DNA of 64,000 nucleotides, from contig CAUYLG010047084.1 of NCBI GenBank assembly GCA_963573385.1, positions 62,001 through 126,000 on the forward strand, read 5' to 3'. A program made the position numbers and the translations under genes. The stretch is from Cacajao melanocephalus (taxonomy: Eukaryota > Chordata > Mammalia > Primates > Pitheciidae). The notes below the pieces were generated by a model that was not told the origin of the DNA, did not search any database, and saw nothing but the letters and a program-made list of their open reading frames with translations. Below are positions 52,181 to 64,000 of the stretch, piece by piece (the stretch's first letter is position 1; each line of letters begins with the position of its first letter).

Positions 52181-52329
52181 TTATGAATGAATTTAAAAGT
52201 AATTAATTAGCAGCATGAGGACTTCATAAGGCAGGTGCCTGGTTCATTGATAACTTTGTAGAAACAACATAGTCCCAGTCATGGGAAGAGTTTTGAAGCT
52301 CATGATTGATTGTAGAACTATTTCATCAT

Positions 52330-52475
52330 CACTGGAAATGCTTAAGTGCTGCCTCTTTTCTTCTTTGTCACTTAACAATTTAATTGTGTGTCACCTCAGC
52401 TTAGGTTTGAAGCATAGTCTTTTTCCCAGAGGAGGTACTTAATAAATTCTGGATGGATGGATGGATGGGCAGACA
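52330..52475 (+). mobile_element. possible MIR/L2 3' end with GGAT microsatellite
   Basis: 'aggaggtacttaataaattctgga' resembles an L2/MIR terminus. It runs into (TGGA)n at 52450-52468. Confidence 0.45.
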
Positions 52476-52649
52476 GATATAAGTGGGGTTGTATTCATTA
52501 TACCTGCACCACAGTTGGCCACAGACCTAACTATCATTTGCTCTGAATTGTATGGTAGGTCTCAATGACACTTCTATGTCAGTGTATCCACATACTACTA
52601 TTTCCCCTTGAAAGGAAAGACAGTTGACAAAGTGGATATGGTGGTTTGG

Positions 52650-52770
52650 TGTTTAGTGATAGCAGTAATAGTTTTTTATCTTACATTTGCTTAGTTCTTA
52701 GGTACCAAGCACTGTTCTAAATGTTTTACATATATTATTTATCTTTTGAAACTCTATTATTGCCAAAAGT
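52650..52770 (-). mobile_element. MIR fragment, antisense
   Basis: 'tacatttgcttagttcttaggtaccaagcactgttctaaatgttttacatatattatttatc' matches the 3' part of reverse-complement MIR. Confidence 0.75.
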
Positions 52771-52771
52771 A

Positions 52772-53192
52772 GTAACAACCCTTGTCCAGCAGCTGAATGG
52801 CTAAATAAAATATGAGATATTCATACAGTGGAATATTATTCAGCCACAAAAAAAGGAATAAGGTTCTACTACATGCTGCAACATGTATGAATCTTTAAAA
52901 TATTATACTAAGTGAAATAAGCCAGACATAGAAGGACAAATATTGTGTTATTCACCTTATATGAAATATCTAGAATTTGCATCTCTATCCATAGTCATAA
53001 AGATGGCAACTTGATTATAAATTACCAATGACTTTAGTAGGAGGGATGGCAATTATTACTTAATGGGTACAGAGCTTCTGTTTGGGGTGATGAAAAATTT
53101 TGGAAATAGTGGTAATGGTTGCACAACATTGTGAATGTAATTAATGCCACTGAATTATATATACTTAAAAATGGTTAAAATGGCAAATTTTG

Positions 53193-53193
<1 letters not shown>
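52772..53193 (+). mobile_element. old L1 (L1MA/MB-type) 3' end, sense
   Basis: 'gtccagcagctgaatggctaaataaaatatg', 'ggaatattattcagccac', 'actaagtgaaataagccagacata', 'gatgaaaaattttggaaatagtgg' and 'gttaaaatggcaaatttt'. It joins directly to a (TA)n run. Confidence 0.92.

Positions 53194-53224
<31 letters not shown>
53194..53224. repeat. (TA)n microsatellite at L1 3' end
   Basis: Fifteen or so uninterrupted TA units where the L1 tail 'tttatgttatgt' would lie. Confidence 0.95.
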
Positions 53225-53227
<3 letters not shown>

Positions 53228-53739
53228 CAGCAGTAAATAACAGTTTTGAAAAACACTATTCCTAACCTAATTTTAATTTGGGTATATCTGGAATGTTTAA
53301 ACAAATAGGAGTTGTATATACTAACATAAAGAGAGGTCTAGGAGGGTGCTGTGGCGTTGGTTCAGGGTCATCCTCGCCTCGAATCTCTTGGCTTTCCCTA
53401 GTGACAGCAAGATGGCTACTGCAACTCTGTATATTGCATCGATGTTTGAGATAGGAAAGGGAGAAGAAAGGAGTGACACCAGTCAAATCTTTTCCTTTTA
53501 TCACACACACAAAATAAAAGCTTTCCTAAAGCCTCTAATAAATTTCCCTCAATATCTTACCTGGCAGAACTGTACCTCAGGGCTATCCCAAGCTGCAAGG
53601 CAAGGGAAGCCAGCAGAATGAGTGCTTGGCTTTTCCAGCATCGGTAATGGAGGCAGCAAGGAGATGGGTTGGAAATGTCTGTTGAGGAATAAACACCATC
53701 TGGCACAGTGACAATAAAAGAGGAACAGAAAGATGAAAT
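53225..53739. other. unique DNA, nothing recognised
   Basis: No element recognised. Four chance ORFs overlap on the two strands. Confidence 0.4.
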
Positions 53740-53956
53740 CAGTTTCTCAGCCTGAGAGTTGACATTTTTACTGAGTAATTCTTTGTCGTGTCGGGCTGTC
53801 TTGCGCATTGCAGGATGGTTAGCAGCATCCCTGGCCTCTACCCAGCTAAATGCTGGTCGTCTCCCATCCCCAAGCTGTGACAATCAAAAATGTCTCCAGA
53901 CATTTGCAAATGGCTTGGTTGAGTGCTGGGGGATTGCCCCAAATTGAGGACCACTG
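53740..53956 (-). mobile_element. MER20 (hAT-Charlie) DNA transposon, antisense, full length
   Basis: Runs from cagtttctcagcc to ttgaggaccactg, so both terminal inverted ends are present. The body reads 'tgacatttttactgagtaattctttg', 'ttgcaggatggttagcagcatccctggcctctaccca' and 'aatgtctccagacatttgcaaatg'. About 217 bp, the usual MER20 size. The flanking 8-bp duplication is not clear. Confidence 0.9.
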
Positions 53957-54552
53957 AGTTAGATGATTAGCTGAAGTTTCATTGCTGATATGTGGTAAAT
54001 CTGAGGTTTGCACTCAGGACTCTCTGCCCTTCTTCGAGCAGCCCATCCAGTTGAACAAATGGTCTTGTAGCTAACAGAAGTCATGGAGCAGCTGAGCTAA
54101 GTTACCACTGACTGAGTTAATTAGGCACCCATGAAATAGTATACTGACCATCCACACACCTTTCCCAAGTGCTTATTATTTAGCCATAACTCCCTACAAT
54201 TTAGAAGGAATAGAGAGTATATGATGGAGGAACAGGAATCAAGTTACTGTAACCCAAGTATTCCCAGTGGGAAAACTGGTTTTGGGGAGAGCAAAAATAT
54301 CTTAAATATTAAATAGTTTGTTGTCATCCAAAGCTCATCGCTACCCAACAAATCTTATCCCTTAGTATTTAATTATCTCATAAGGGAGTATTGAAATTAA
54401 ATTCTTTTTTCTCTTTTGGAGAACAGTGATGAAAAAAAGTTGAGAAATACTATGTAGCCTAAGGAAGTAGGTGGAGCAAAAGATATTTTTCTGAGAAGGT
54501 AAGAAGTTCTGTTTCCTAAAATGAGATAATACAGGTCGCTAGAATATGAATG
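53957..54552. other. unique DNA, nothing recognised
   Basis: No element recognised. Confidence 0.4.
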
Positions 54553-54565
54553 GTGAATGAATTTT

Positions 54566-54846
54566 TTTTTCTGAGACAAGGTCTTTCTCTGTCACTCAGG
54601 CTGGAGTGCAGTGGCTCCATCATGTCTCAGTGCAGCCTCAACTTACTGGGCTCAAGTGATCCTCCCACCTCCTGAGTAGCTGGGACTACAGGCATGTGAC
54701 ACCACGCCCAGGTAGTTTCTTTTATTTTATATAGAGACATCATCTCACTATGTTGCCCAGGCTGATCTTGAACTCTTGGGCTCAGCCTCATCCACCTCAG
54801 CCTCCCAGAGTGCTGGGATTATAGGCGCGAGCCACCATGTCTGGCA
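54566..54846 (-). mobile_element. Alu SINE, AluJ-like, antisense
   Basis: Flanked by gtgaatgaatttt (54553-54565) and gtgagtgaatttt (54847-54859). The arms are diverged and slightly shortened in the left arm. Confidence 0.95.
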
Positions 54847-54859
54847 GTGAGTGAATTTT

Positions 54860-57800
54860 CAAAGTCTTGCTGAGTATTTTCCTTAGATGCATCCCTTTAG
54901 CTGTTGTTACAGTCACTATTCATCCCAGTTAATTCACTTTCATTCTCTCTATTCATGAATGAGATGTTCAGAGAATACTTGCTTTTTATAAAGGATGAAG
55001 TAGAGATGGACACCAGATCATTTTTGAGAGTAACTGTTTCTATTTTTTAAATATCTTATCTGAAAATAACTGTACTATTTAGTTAAGATTTCTTTAGTCC
55101 CTAAAGCTGTAGTTGGGGGTTGGAAAAGGGGACATGTAATTCTTTCTGGACCCTATCTTTTTGACACTTTTTACAAGTCTTAAAATATATGTGAGACACT
55201 AACATTATGGAGATACAATAAAATAACTCATAGCTGCTTCTGTCTATGACTTCATCTGGCTGTGAAGCAGATGGTTTCCAGAATACAGCAGCCACTCTTA
55301 TATTGATAGTTGTGGTTTAAAAATCATTGTAACAACTACTGTATTTGCTAGAAAGGCACATACTCCAGACTAAATTTTGGCCTAGGGAACTGTTATTAAT
55401 TCAAATATATGAATAATCACGGGATAATTTTAGAAAATGTTCATAGCTAAGCATTGGATTTAGTCTTCTCTGACACTGCACCAAATTCCATAAAGAATTC
55501 CTTCTTGCTTAGATGTAGCTGAGACAAAGCCTCCCAGCCTTTGACTTAATTGTTGCTGGTACCAAATATTTGACTTGCAAGTCACAATACCTTTTAGCCA
55601 TCCTCTCAAAAACATAATTGAATGTGTATTTTCATCTCTTCTGAAACATCATTTTCCCTCAAATCAACTAGATTCACCTCCTCCCCCAATTGCTTGTAGT
55701 ATTCATTTTATATCAGCTTTTCTTTCTAAACCATAGGAATGGAATTGTCTGACTATAAAGTGAAAAACACAAAAGTCATGAAATGCTAGGCTGAGGCTCT
55801 CCTGACAACAGTAAGCACCCACTGTGGCCCTTTCTGTAAACCTCAGTACTCAGTATCCTAGCTAATCGTTGTCCATCCTTTGTAAGGACACATTCATTTC
55901 TGGTTCCCTGGCTTTTACATGACTGTGTTCAAATGTTTCTTTCACTTTTCAATATTTGGCTCATTTTTTTCTTTCCACCTTATCCTCTTTATTCTAGGGC
56001 AGGGTGAGGTTGGAGATGACATATATTGAGGAAGACAAATAGAAAAACATATAGTCTCTGAAATTCCCTGGGATTTAGGTTAGTTTCCTTTAGAACCAGG
56101 GGTAAAACTCTTTGTCTAGATTTATCCATCCCTTTTCATTTCTTAAATATAGTAAGGAATTCCTACATCTCTGGTACTGGCCTTTGGTATCCAGTAAAAT
56201 AAATGGAAAGATGCTTTTTTCAATGGATGTACTAATAAATGTTCCTTAAAGTGTTTGTTTTATTTCCATGTCTTATATAATTTGACAGAACCACACCATT
56301 TGGGTTCTGCGAGGTGGGTGCTAGGGTATAGCTGATATCATTCTGGTTAAGATTTCTTATAGGCATGTATCAACAGAGCCAAAGCACAATTATTTTCTCC
56401 AATAAAACAGAACTTTATTTAAGCACATAAATACAAACATAAAGGAACATTCAAGAGACACAGTATAGAGCTCAAGCTAAAAAAGTTCATGTGTCTAGGT
56501 GTAGTTAAATGCCTCACTAACAGTCAGCCATTCTCAGTCACTGTGATCCAACCCCAATATTTCCCTGGGGTTAAGTAGGTCCTAACTTGTATATAGAGCT
56601 TTCCAGGGCTTGTCCAGTGGAAGCTCTGTGGATACGATTCTAGTAAGCCTTCCATTTCTCTCTAATAACAATGATTTTTGCCTGCTGATTTTGAATTCAA
56701 AAGGGGAAATAAGCCTATTTGCCATTCCAAGACTAAAGATATATTTGCTTTCCTAAAGCTGTTATTCTCTCATCTAACCTGAAACATGCAGAAAGTCCAA
56801 AAAAGGTGATACCAGTAAACCTTATCAAATAGGAATTTCCCTGGCACTTCTGAAATTCTTACATCTTCTGTATCTGCTCTAAATTCAGTTGCCTTATAAT
56901 TCAAGATTCATCTAGTTCAAAGAACTCACTTTTACATAACATTAATAGTATTTAAGTAGAAATATGAACTTTTTTTCACAGTGCATTGTCATGCTTATGG
57001 TACAGTTTATCTGCTGGATTAATCTAATAACAATACTCTTTTAAACACAGCTTCTTGTAAGCACATTAAAAATCTTAGTAAGCCCTTCCAAAGGAAGTGA
57101 CAGCAAAATTCCCCAAAATGCTGCCTGCTTGGAAAGTTACCTAAAAGTTTAGTTCTGAGGAAGTTGACATTGAATGTTTCTTGGTTTGGACTGTACTCCT
57201 CTCTTGACGCTGCCCTGTGAGCATAGCTGCCAGAGAGGGACATGGACAGGCATTGGAAGCAGCTCCAGCCCCTCACAATTCGAGGTCTTGATGGGATCGG
57301 GGGTGGAGTTGCGGGGAGCAGTGAGAAAAGGAAGCAGAAACTGTGGTTGATTTCATGCTTCTCTGGCTTGCCTCTTGAACCCTAAGCACAGCCCAGAGAT
57401 GCTCTGGCAGGGGTGGGAGGCAGCTAGATAGATTAAGGAAGACCTTTTGTCCCTGCAATTCTCAAACAGACCATATTTGAGATGACAGATGCAAAATGAA
57501 CAGGCATGACTTTAGACAGGTCCAGAATGGTCTTAATATCCTAAAGCGTATACTTGTTTAGCAAGCTTCATGTTTTAATTATTTGTAATTTTTAGACAGA
57601 AGTAGGTGGAATTTCATTCTTTCAAAGTTTTAAGGAGAATTTCACTCCTCTTTACCACCCACTCCCTCACCGAGTAAAAACTGAACTTTTATTTTAATCC
57701 ATAACACTAAATGCTTTTGTGTTTTCTTTCTTCAAATATTGCCGTTAATTATGTCTACAAGGAAATCATGAGCTTATGTGTTGTTGGAAATAATCATATA

Positions 57801-58065
57801 ATTTTTTAAAAATAATACTCATTCTGAGAAAAAAAATCTGTCCAAGGATGTGGAAAACCTCAGCATTAAAAATAATATTTTAAGTAATCCAAGTATTTAC
57901 TAACACAAACAGTAAAATAATGAATAAACTGTCTCTCCTGAGAAAATGCCAGCTGTCACCTGCTGCCTCCCATTGGGCTCCAGGTCTAATGAGCCTCGTT
58001 GCCTGCCCTAATTTCTGACTCTGTATCAGGAGACTTTTCTCAAGGGCATTTTTTCAAGCAATTGC
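54860..58065. other. 3.2 kb of unique DNA, nothing recognised
   Basis: The longest repeat-poor interval besides the UMAD1 exon. I see no exon, RNA or repeat. Minus-strand reading shows aataaagttctg near 56410, a lone polyadenylation-like signal. 57230-57450 has raised G+C. Confidence 0.45.
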
Positions 58066-58078
58066 AAACAATCTATTA

Positions 58079-58629
<551 letters not shown>

Positions 58630-58634
58630 CTATT

Positions 58635-59577
58635 GTGTTATCTAACACCAACTTCTCCCATTGTCAAATCACTCAGAATTGGTCAATCTGCCTATTAAGT
58701 AAAACTGTCACTGTTGTTAAAACATGATAGCAATGCAAGGCACTCTGGAATACAGAGGATGTTTAAGTTGATGTATGTTTTACAACCCTCCAGACGGGCA
58801 AACATGATGAAGTATCCATTCACACCCAGATACAGGGAGTAGTCTCCTAGGGGGTGGGTTTGTTGAAAATTTCAGGGATCACTCAGGACCTATGAAACAT
58901 ATCAATAATTTCACTTTTAAATTGTATAATAGATTTGCAAGTATGTGTAATATAATTATTCATTGTGTATAATGTGACACATTATCACATAAAGCTAGAA
59001 GTTAGAAAAAACAAAGGTCCTGGTCAATATCTTAAGTGTATAATCATTTGTTGAAAAATTAGAAGTCGATTTGGGAATGCCATTGTACAGACTTGCCTTG
59101 TTAAAACAACCTTCTTCCATGTTACCCTCCACCCAGATTGACATATCTTAAGTGTCTTCCACCTTTCAAAGGGTGATACAGGTTCTGACACTCCAAGCTC
59201 ACTCAACCTTTGCCTATAAGGTTCTAAATCGCTTCATCTGTTAGTGGTTTTCAAGAGTAGTAGCATATGTGGACCATGCTGTAATAATCTTAGCAATACA
59301 GATTTGTTAAAGGTTCACAAATGTCTAAGCACAACTACATTCAAGCTAGTGTTACATTGGACTAAAACAATAGCTGCTTTTGAGAAGCAGAGCTACATGC
59401 TGGAAGTTTTTTGGAGGTAGAAGTTGGGGTGAGAGGGATGGAGAATGAAAAACTGGACAGGTGAGAAAATCAAAGGAGGAAAATAAAAGTAACTACATTA
59501 TCTTCCCTTGCTTGTTAACATGGAAATAACAAAGACACTGAAATATTCTTGGAGAATCTCCTGAGGGCAAAAATATC
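58635..59577. other. unique DNA, nothing recognised
   Basis: AT-rich with no recognised element. Confidence 0.4.
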
Positions 59578-59590
59578 TATGAAAACTTTT

Positions 59591-59744
59591 TTTTTTCTCT
59601 TCTTTTTTTTTTTTTGAAAGAAAGAAAAAGAGAGAAAAGAAGAAAAAAAGAAAAAGTGAAAGAAAGAAAAAAAAAAAGAATGTAAGAGAGAAAGAGGAAG
59701 GGAAAGAGGGAGAGAGAATGGGATTCTTGTTCTATTGCCCAGGC
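59591..59744 (-). mobile_element. very short Alu remnant with expanded purine tail, antisense
   Basis: A T-rich run (59586-59615) switches abruptly to about 100 bp of GAAA/GAGA purines and ends 'gggattcttgttctattgcccaggc', the 3' end of an antisense Alu. The flanks ctatgaaaactttt (59578-59591) and again at 59745-59758 form a target duplication. Confidence 0.75.
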
Positions 59745-59758
59745 CTATGAAAACTTTT

Positions 59759-61099
59759 AAGAAGGGGTATATATGGCCAAGTCATCCGAAAAGAACTTTA
59801 AGAAACATCTGTCTCCACCTTTGATCCTCAAAATATCTAAAATTAATTTTAGGACATTAACCCAATTACTTTAAGAATACATTTCCTAGATTTAAGCTGT
59901 AAAGTTTAAGTGTTCTCACCACAAAAAAAATAGTAAGTATGTGAGGTCATACATGTGTTAATTAGCTCCATGTAGCCAATTCGCAGCATATACGTATTTC
60001 AAAACATTATATTGTACATTATAAATTTATACAATTTTTATCTGTTAAAATAAATAACCAAAATAAAATATATCCAAACAGAGCTAATAAAATATAAATT
60101 ATCAGATAGCATTTAAGGAAACCCAAGGTCACTACTAGCAGCTATTTATAGCTTCCTGGAATGCTGACATATCCAAGGGTGTGTTTGTAATTCTTTCCTC
60201 TCAGGTTCTCTGATAGCAAGATTCTCTAAATTGAAATGACTGCTTTACTGATTGCCTCTAGTTTTCCCCCGTGTTCTCTCTGGACTGTATTAACTTTGTG
60301 CTATGTTAGTGACTATGTATGTTGACAGATTTTCTGGAGAACTGCTGATGAATACTGCCCAAAAGAAATCTCACTTTTCCTTTTCATTGACATATTTGTG
60401 TAATTTATAATTCTAACCCATGAGTTAATTCAATGCAGAGATTATTTGAAAGACTACTTGAAACATAGTATATAGCTAATCCAGGTCCTCATAATCTTTA
60501 CCAGAAGTTATTTGCTCTTGTGCATAATTAAAAACAAATGTTCTGTGTTGTGTACAATTATTTTGATCTTAAAGGCCATGCTTAGTAGAAAAATAGCTTA
60601 GGATTCTGTAGTTTCCCCTTAGTGCTTTCAAAGTATCTTCTTTGTATTCATGCTTATCTATATATTAAATCATATTTATAATAGTCTCTATATAGACTTG
60701 AGTTTATGTATATATATGATTGTACATAGACATATGTATCTAGACTTGGGAATGTATAGACTTAAAATTATAAACCTTGTCATAACTTAAGCAATTACAG
60801 ATGGAATTTAACACAACATGTCTTTTAAAATCAGGTCTAAAGATTATTAGAAGGATTTGTTGAGAAAACTACCAGATTGGACATAAAACATGGTTTCTGG
60901 TCTTCCTTTGTTATGAAATAATTGAGTCATTTAGCCTATTTGGGCCCCAGTTTACTTATTTTTAAACTGAAAATACAAAAACAATTATAGATACTTTACC
61001 CTTTAAATCATAATGTTCCAAGAAAACAGGCAAAATGGTCAGCACATGTGTTTTATTCCTTGAATTTCACAGATTAAGAATAGCACTTTCACGTACAGC
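59759..61099. other. AT-rich unique DNA, possible MIR remnant
   Basis: 60897-61030 may hold a degraded sense MIR ('tcatttagcctatttgggccccagtttacttatttttaaactgaaaata'). Otherwise nothing is recognised. Confidence 0.4.
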
Positions 61100-62340
61100 A
61101 GCAATGGCAGACAAGACACTCTGTACTGGAAACTAATTATATCCTAGACAAAACATTTTGGTTTGCTACTGGACTTTCTAGAAGTGGGTAAAACCATCTC
61201 TAAGTCCAACCTTCCTCCCCTCCAGAAAATAAAAAGGAACAATCTGAGCCAATGTTGGAGCTTAGAGCCGTGAACAGATAAATGTCCTAAGCACGAAGCA
61301 AGGGAGAGAAACTGTGTTATACTGAGGGAAAATGCCAATAGAAGCACTGTAAATTGCAACCAGGACACTGAGCCTAGGGTCAACAGCAAGGAAAAGGAAC
61401 TGAATCTGAGATTTTTGCATTAACCCAGGTCCCTGAAAGAGTAGTAAATGGCCCCAGGTTAGTAGTCCTACTACCTACTTGCAGAAACACACCAAATCAG
61501 CATAGGAAAGCATCTCACGGAGATCTCATCACATTCCCACAATATATAATCAGACAAGTATTAGTTCACAACCAAAGACCACGAAGCTACAAAAGGAAGT
61601 AAGCCATCTATATGACAACCATTAGACACAGAAATGCTGTCTGTGAAGTACTTAGAAAGTAAAATATAGGATCAAAATAGTGAGCAAGCAACAGAAAATT
61701 AGCAGGAGTAATCAGGCAGTTCTTACAAATAATCCAATGGAATGTCTATGTAAGATATATAAACATTGAAAGAAAACACAGAACATGTTAAAAAGCAGAT
61801 GAGCCACAGATGTAAGAGAATTAATGAACTTGTAGGTTGAAGTTAATAAATTGAGTATAATCTTGAAAGAAAAAGGGTCAGAAGATATTAGAACAATTTA
61901 AAATGTTGAGGATAAAATGAGAAGTTCTAACATACATCAAGTCAGAGTCACAGAAGAAAAGAATAAGTCAACCAAGAAGTGATAATAAAGTTAATCAAGG
62001 AGAAATATTCAGAAATGCTAAAAGCTATGAATCCCCAGTTTCATAAAGGACAATATTCCCAAGCAAGATAAAGTAAAAAGAAAAGCAACACCTAGCAGTG
62101 TGTTGGCTCTCTGGAGAAAAAAGGCAAAAAATTTTAAAGGAGCCGGAAAGTAAAGACACATCACATACCAAGCAATGATCATTTCATTGGCAGCAGAGTG
62201 TTCAACGGTGATACCAGAAAACAGAAAGCAGTGGAATAATAAAGTGTTGAGAACAAATAGCTATTATCAAGCATGAGAGTAAAAGAAAGGCATTTGCCAT
62301 TAACCAAAAATTGAGAATTTATCATCAGTAGCTTCACATT

Positions 62341-62708
62341 GTATTAGTCTGTTCTCATGCTGTTAATAAAGACATACCCAAGACTAAGTAATCTATAAAG
62401 AAAAAGAGGTTTAATGGACTTGCAGTTCCACATGGCTGGGGAGGCCTCACAGTCATGGCAGAAGGCCAAGGAGGAGCAAAGACATGTCTTACATGGTGGC
62501 AGTCAAGAGGATGTGTGCAGAGGAACTGCCCTTTATAAAACCATCATATCTCACCTGTAAGATTTACTCACTATCATGAGAACAGCACAGGAATGACCTG
62601 CCCTCATGATTCAATTATCTCCCACCAGGTCCCTCCCATGACATGTAGGAATTATGGGAGCTATAATTCAAAATGAGATTTGGGTGGGGACACAGCCAAA
62701 CGATATCA
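62341..62708 (-). mobile_element. solitary MaLR LTR (THE1/MST-type), antisense
   Basis: 368 bp from tgtattagtctgttctcatg to ccaaacgatatca, flanked by cacat (62336-62340) and cacac (62709-62713). It is a clean solo LTR inserted in the L1 with no internal viral sequence. Confidence 0.93.
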
Positions 62709-62745
62709 CACACTGAAGGTTATTCCTTAGTAAGATGGTATATTA

Positions 62746-63084
<339 letters not shown>

Positions 63085-64000
63085 TTAAGGTCAAAGTCAA
63101 TAGGAAAATGATATTTTTACAGTCCTCACATCTTTGAAAATAGAATACTTAATTACTCATTGCTCAATTAAGAAATCATAATTTTAAAAAACACTTAAAG
63201 CCAAATTGTAATGAAAATATAAAATGTCATGACCAGTATTTTTGAGGGCAGTCTATCAACCATAAATACCTACATTAGAAAAGAAAGAAGTCTGAAAATG
63301 AACTAAGCACCATCATAAGTATTTGGAAAAGAATAAGGGAAAAGAAAATGAAAAGGAAGCAGAATCCCATAAGTTGAAAACAATACTACAAAAGAAAAAT
63401 TTATAAAGATAAAAGTTAGCTTTTTGAAAAGACTAGTAAAATAGACAATCTTTTGAAAAGACAGAAAGAAAAGCATACAAATAACAAGGATTAAAAGAGA
63501 ATATAAATATAGCTATAGCACAGATTGAATAGAAAATCCTATGGCCAATGCTAGGCCAATAAATTGAAGGTGAAGTGAAATAATCCTTAGAAAAATATAA
63601 CTTACCAAAACTGAATTAGGAATTAAGAAACTTTAATGATTCTATAACTATTAAAGCAACCGAATTAGTAGTTCAAAATTTCCTACGGGAAAGACCAAGC
63701 CATTTAATTTTATAGGTGAAATTACTAAGCACTCAAGAGTTAATTTCTATCTTTTACAGACTTATTTAGCAAAATGGAAAAGAACAAATACTCTCTAAAT
63801 TATTCCATATAACCTGAACACCAAAAATGGACAAATATGGTTTGAGAAAATAAATTATAGGCCAATCTCAAGAGCCTAAATACATTATACCAAATGGAAT
63901 CCAGTGGAGTTTAAAAAAAAAAAAGTTTATTAATCATTTAATCATGATCAACTTGGCTTTATCCAGGAATGCAAGGGTAGTTTAACATTTAAAAATCTTG

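Noticed and set aside
56395..56460. Possible minus-strand transcript end (aataaagttctg in reverse)
   Set aside because: A lone AATAAA with no upstream exon or open frame on that strand; such hexamers are frequent in AT-rich DNA.
61144..61389. 81-codon minus ORF with hydrophobic N-terminus
   Set aside because: It lies in probable old L1 sequence on the opposite strand. The signal-peptide look (LLLAFSLSITQFLSLA) is likely chance from pyrimidine-rich codons.

Overview
The window is primate nuclear DNA, human or a close simian relative. It is AT-rich, has no operons and carries no long open reading frame. Abundant Alu SINEs with target-site duplications, a primate-type L1 ORF2 fragment, MaLR LTRs of THE1/MST type and very old MIR/L2 copies all point to a catarrhine primate. 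I cannot separate human from other apes or Old World monkeys.

The only protein-coding sequence I can support is one terminal exon on the + strand, 38226-38483, with its 3' UTR to about 40175. It encodes the last 85 residues of UMAD1 (UBAP1-MVB12-associated UMA domain protein; 7p21.3 in human). No other UMAD1 coding exon was recognised, so 1-38225 is most simply a long UMAD1 intron. The region from 40.2 to 64 kb is downstream DNA or an intron of a longer isoform.

Layout. 1-10 kb: diffuse old repeats (Alu, L2, MIR) in unique DNA. 10.8-16.2 kb: one old antisense L1 broken by a copied 160-bp segment, a MER21-type LTR, an Alu and a two-LTR MaLR provirus. 16.2-25 kb: mostly unique, with MIR, an L1 3' end and an unresolved LTR. 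25.2-27.2 kb: antisense L2. 31.0-33.6 kb: a GAPDH processed-pseudogene tail next to a Tigger1 DNA transposon that keeps both ends and its TA duplications. 33.9-37.4 kb: MIR, L2, L1 and Alu mosaic with a (TA)n tract. 38.2-40.2 kb: UMAD1 terminal exon with no recognisable repeat. 41-54.9 kb: Alu, L1 and L2 copies, a 290-bp CCTT tract and MER20. 58.1-58.6 kb: a tandem Alu pair. 61.1-64 kb: an old sense L1 running out of the window, broken by a THE1-type LTR and an Alu.

There is no sign of a new biological system. The most unusual items are two short segments, about 160 and 70 bp, that each occur twice 1.2-1.7 kb apart, with the second copy sitting inside an older repeat. That pattern suggests local template-switch or patch insertions. 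Family names were assigned by memory of consensus sequences, not by a database search.
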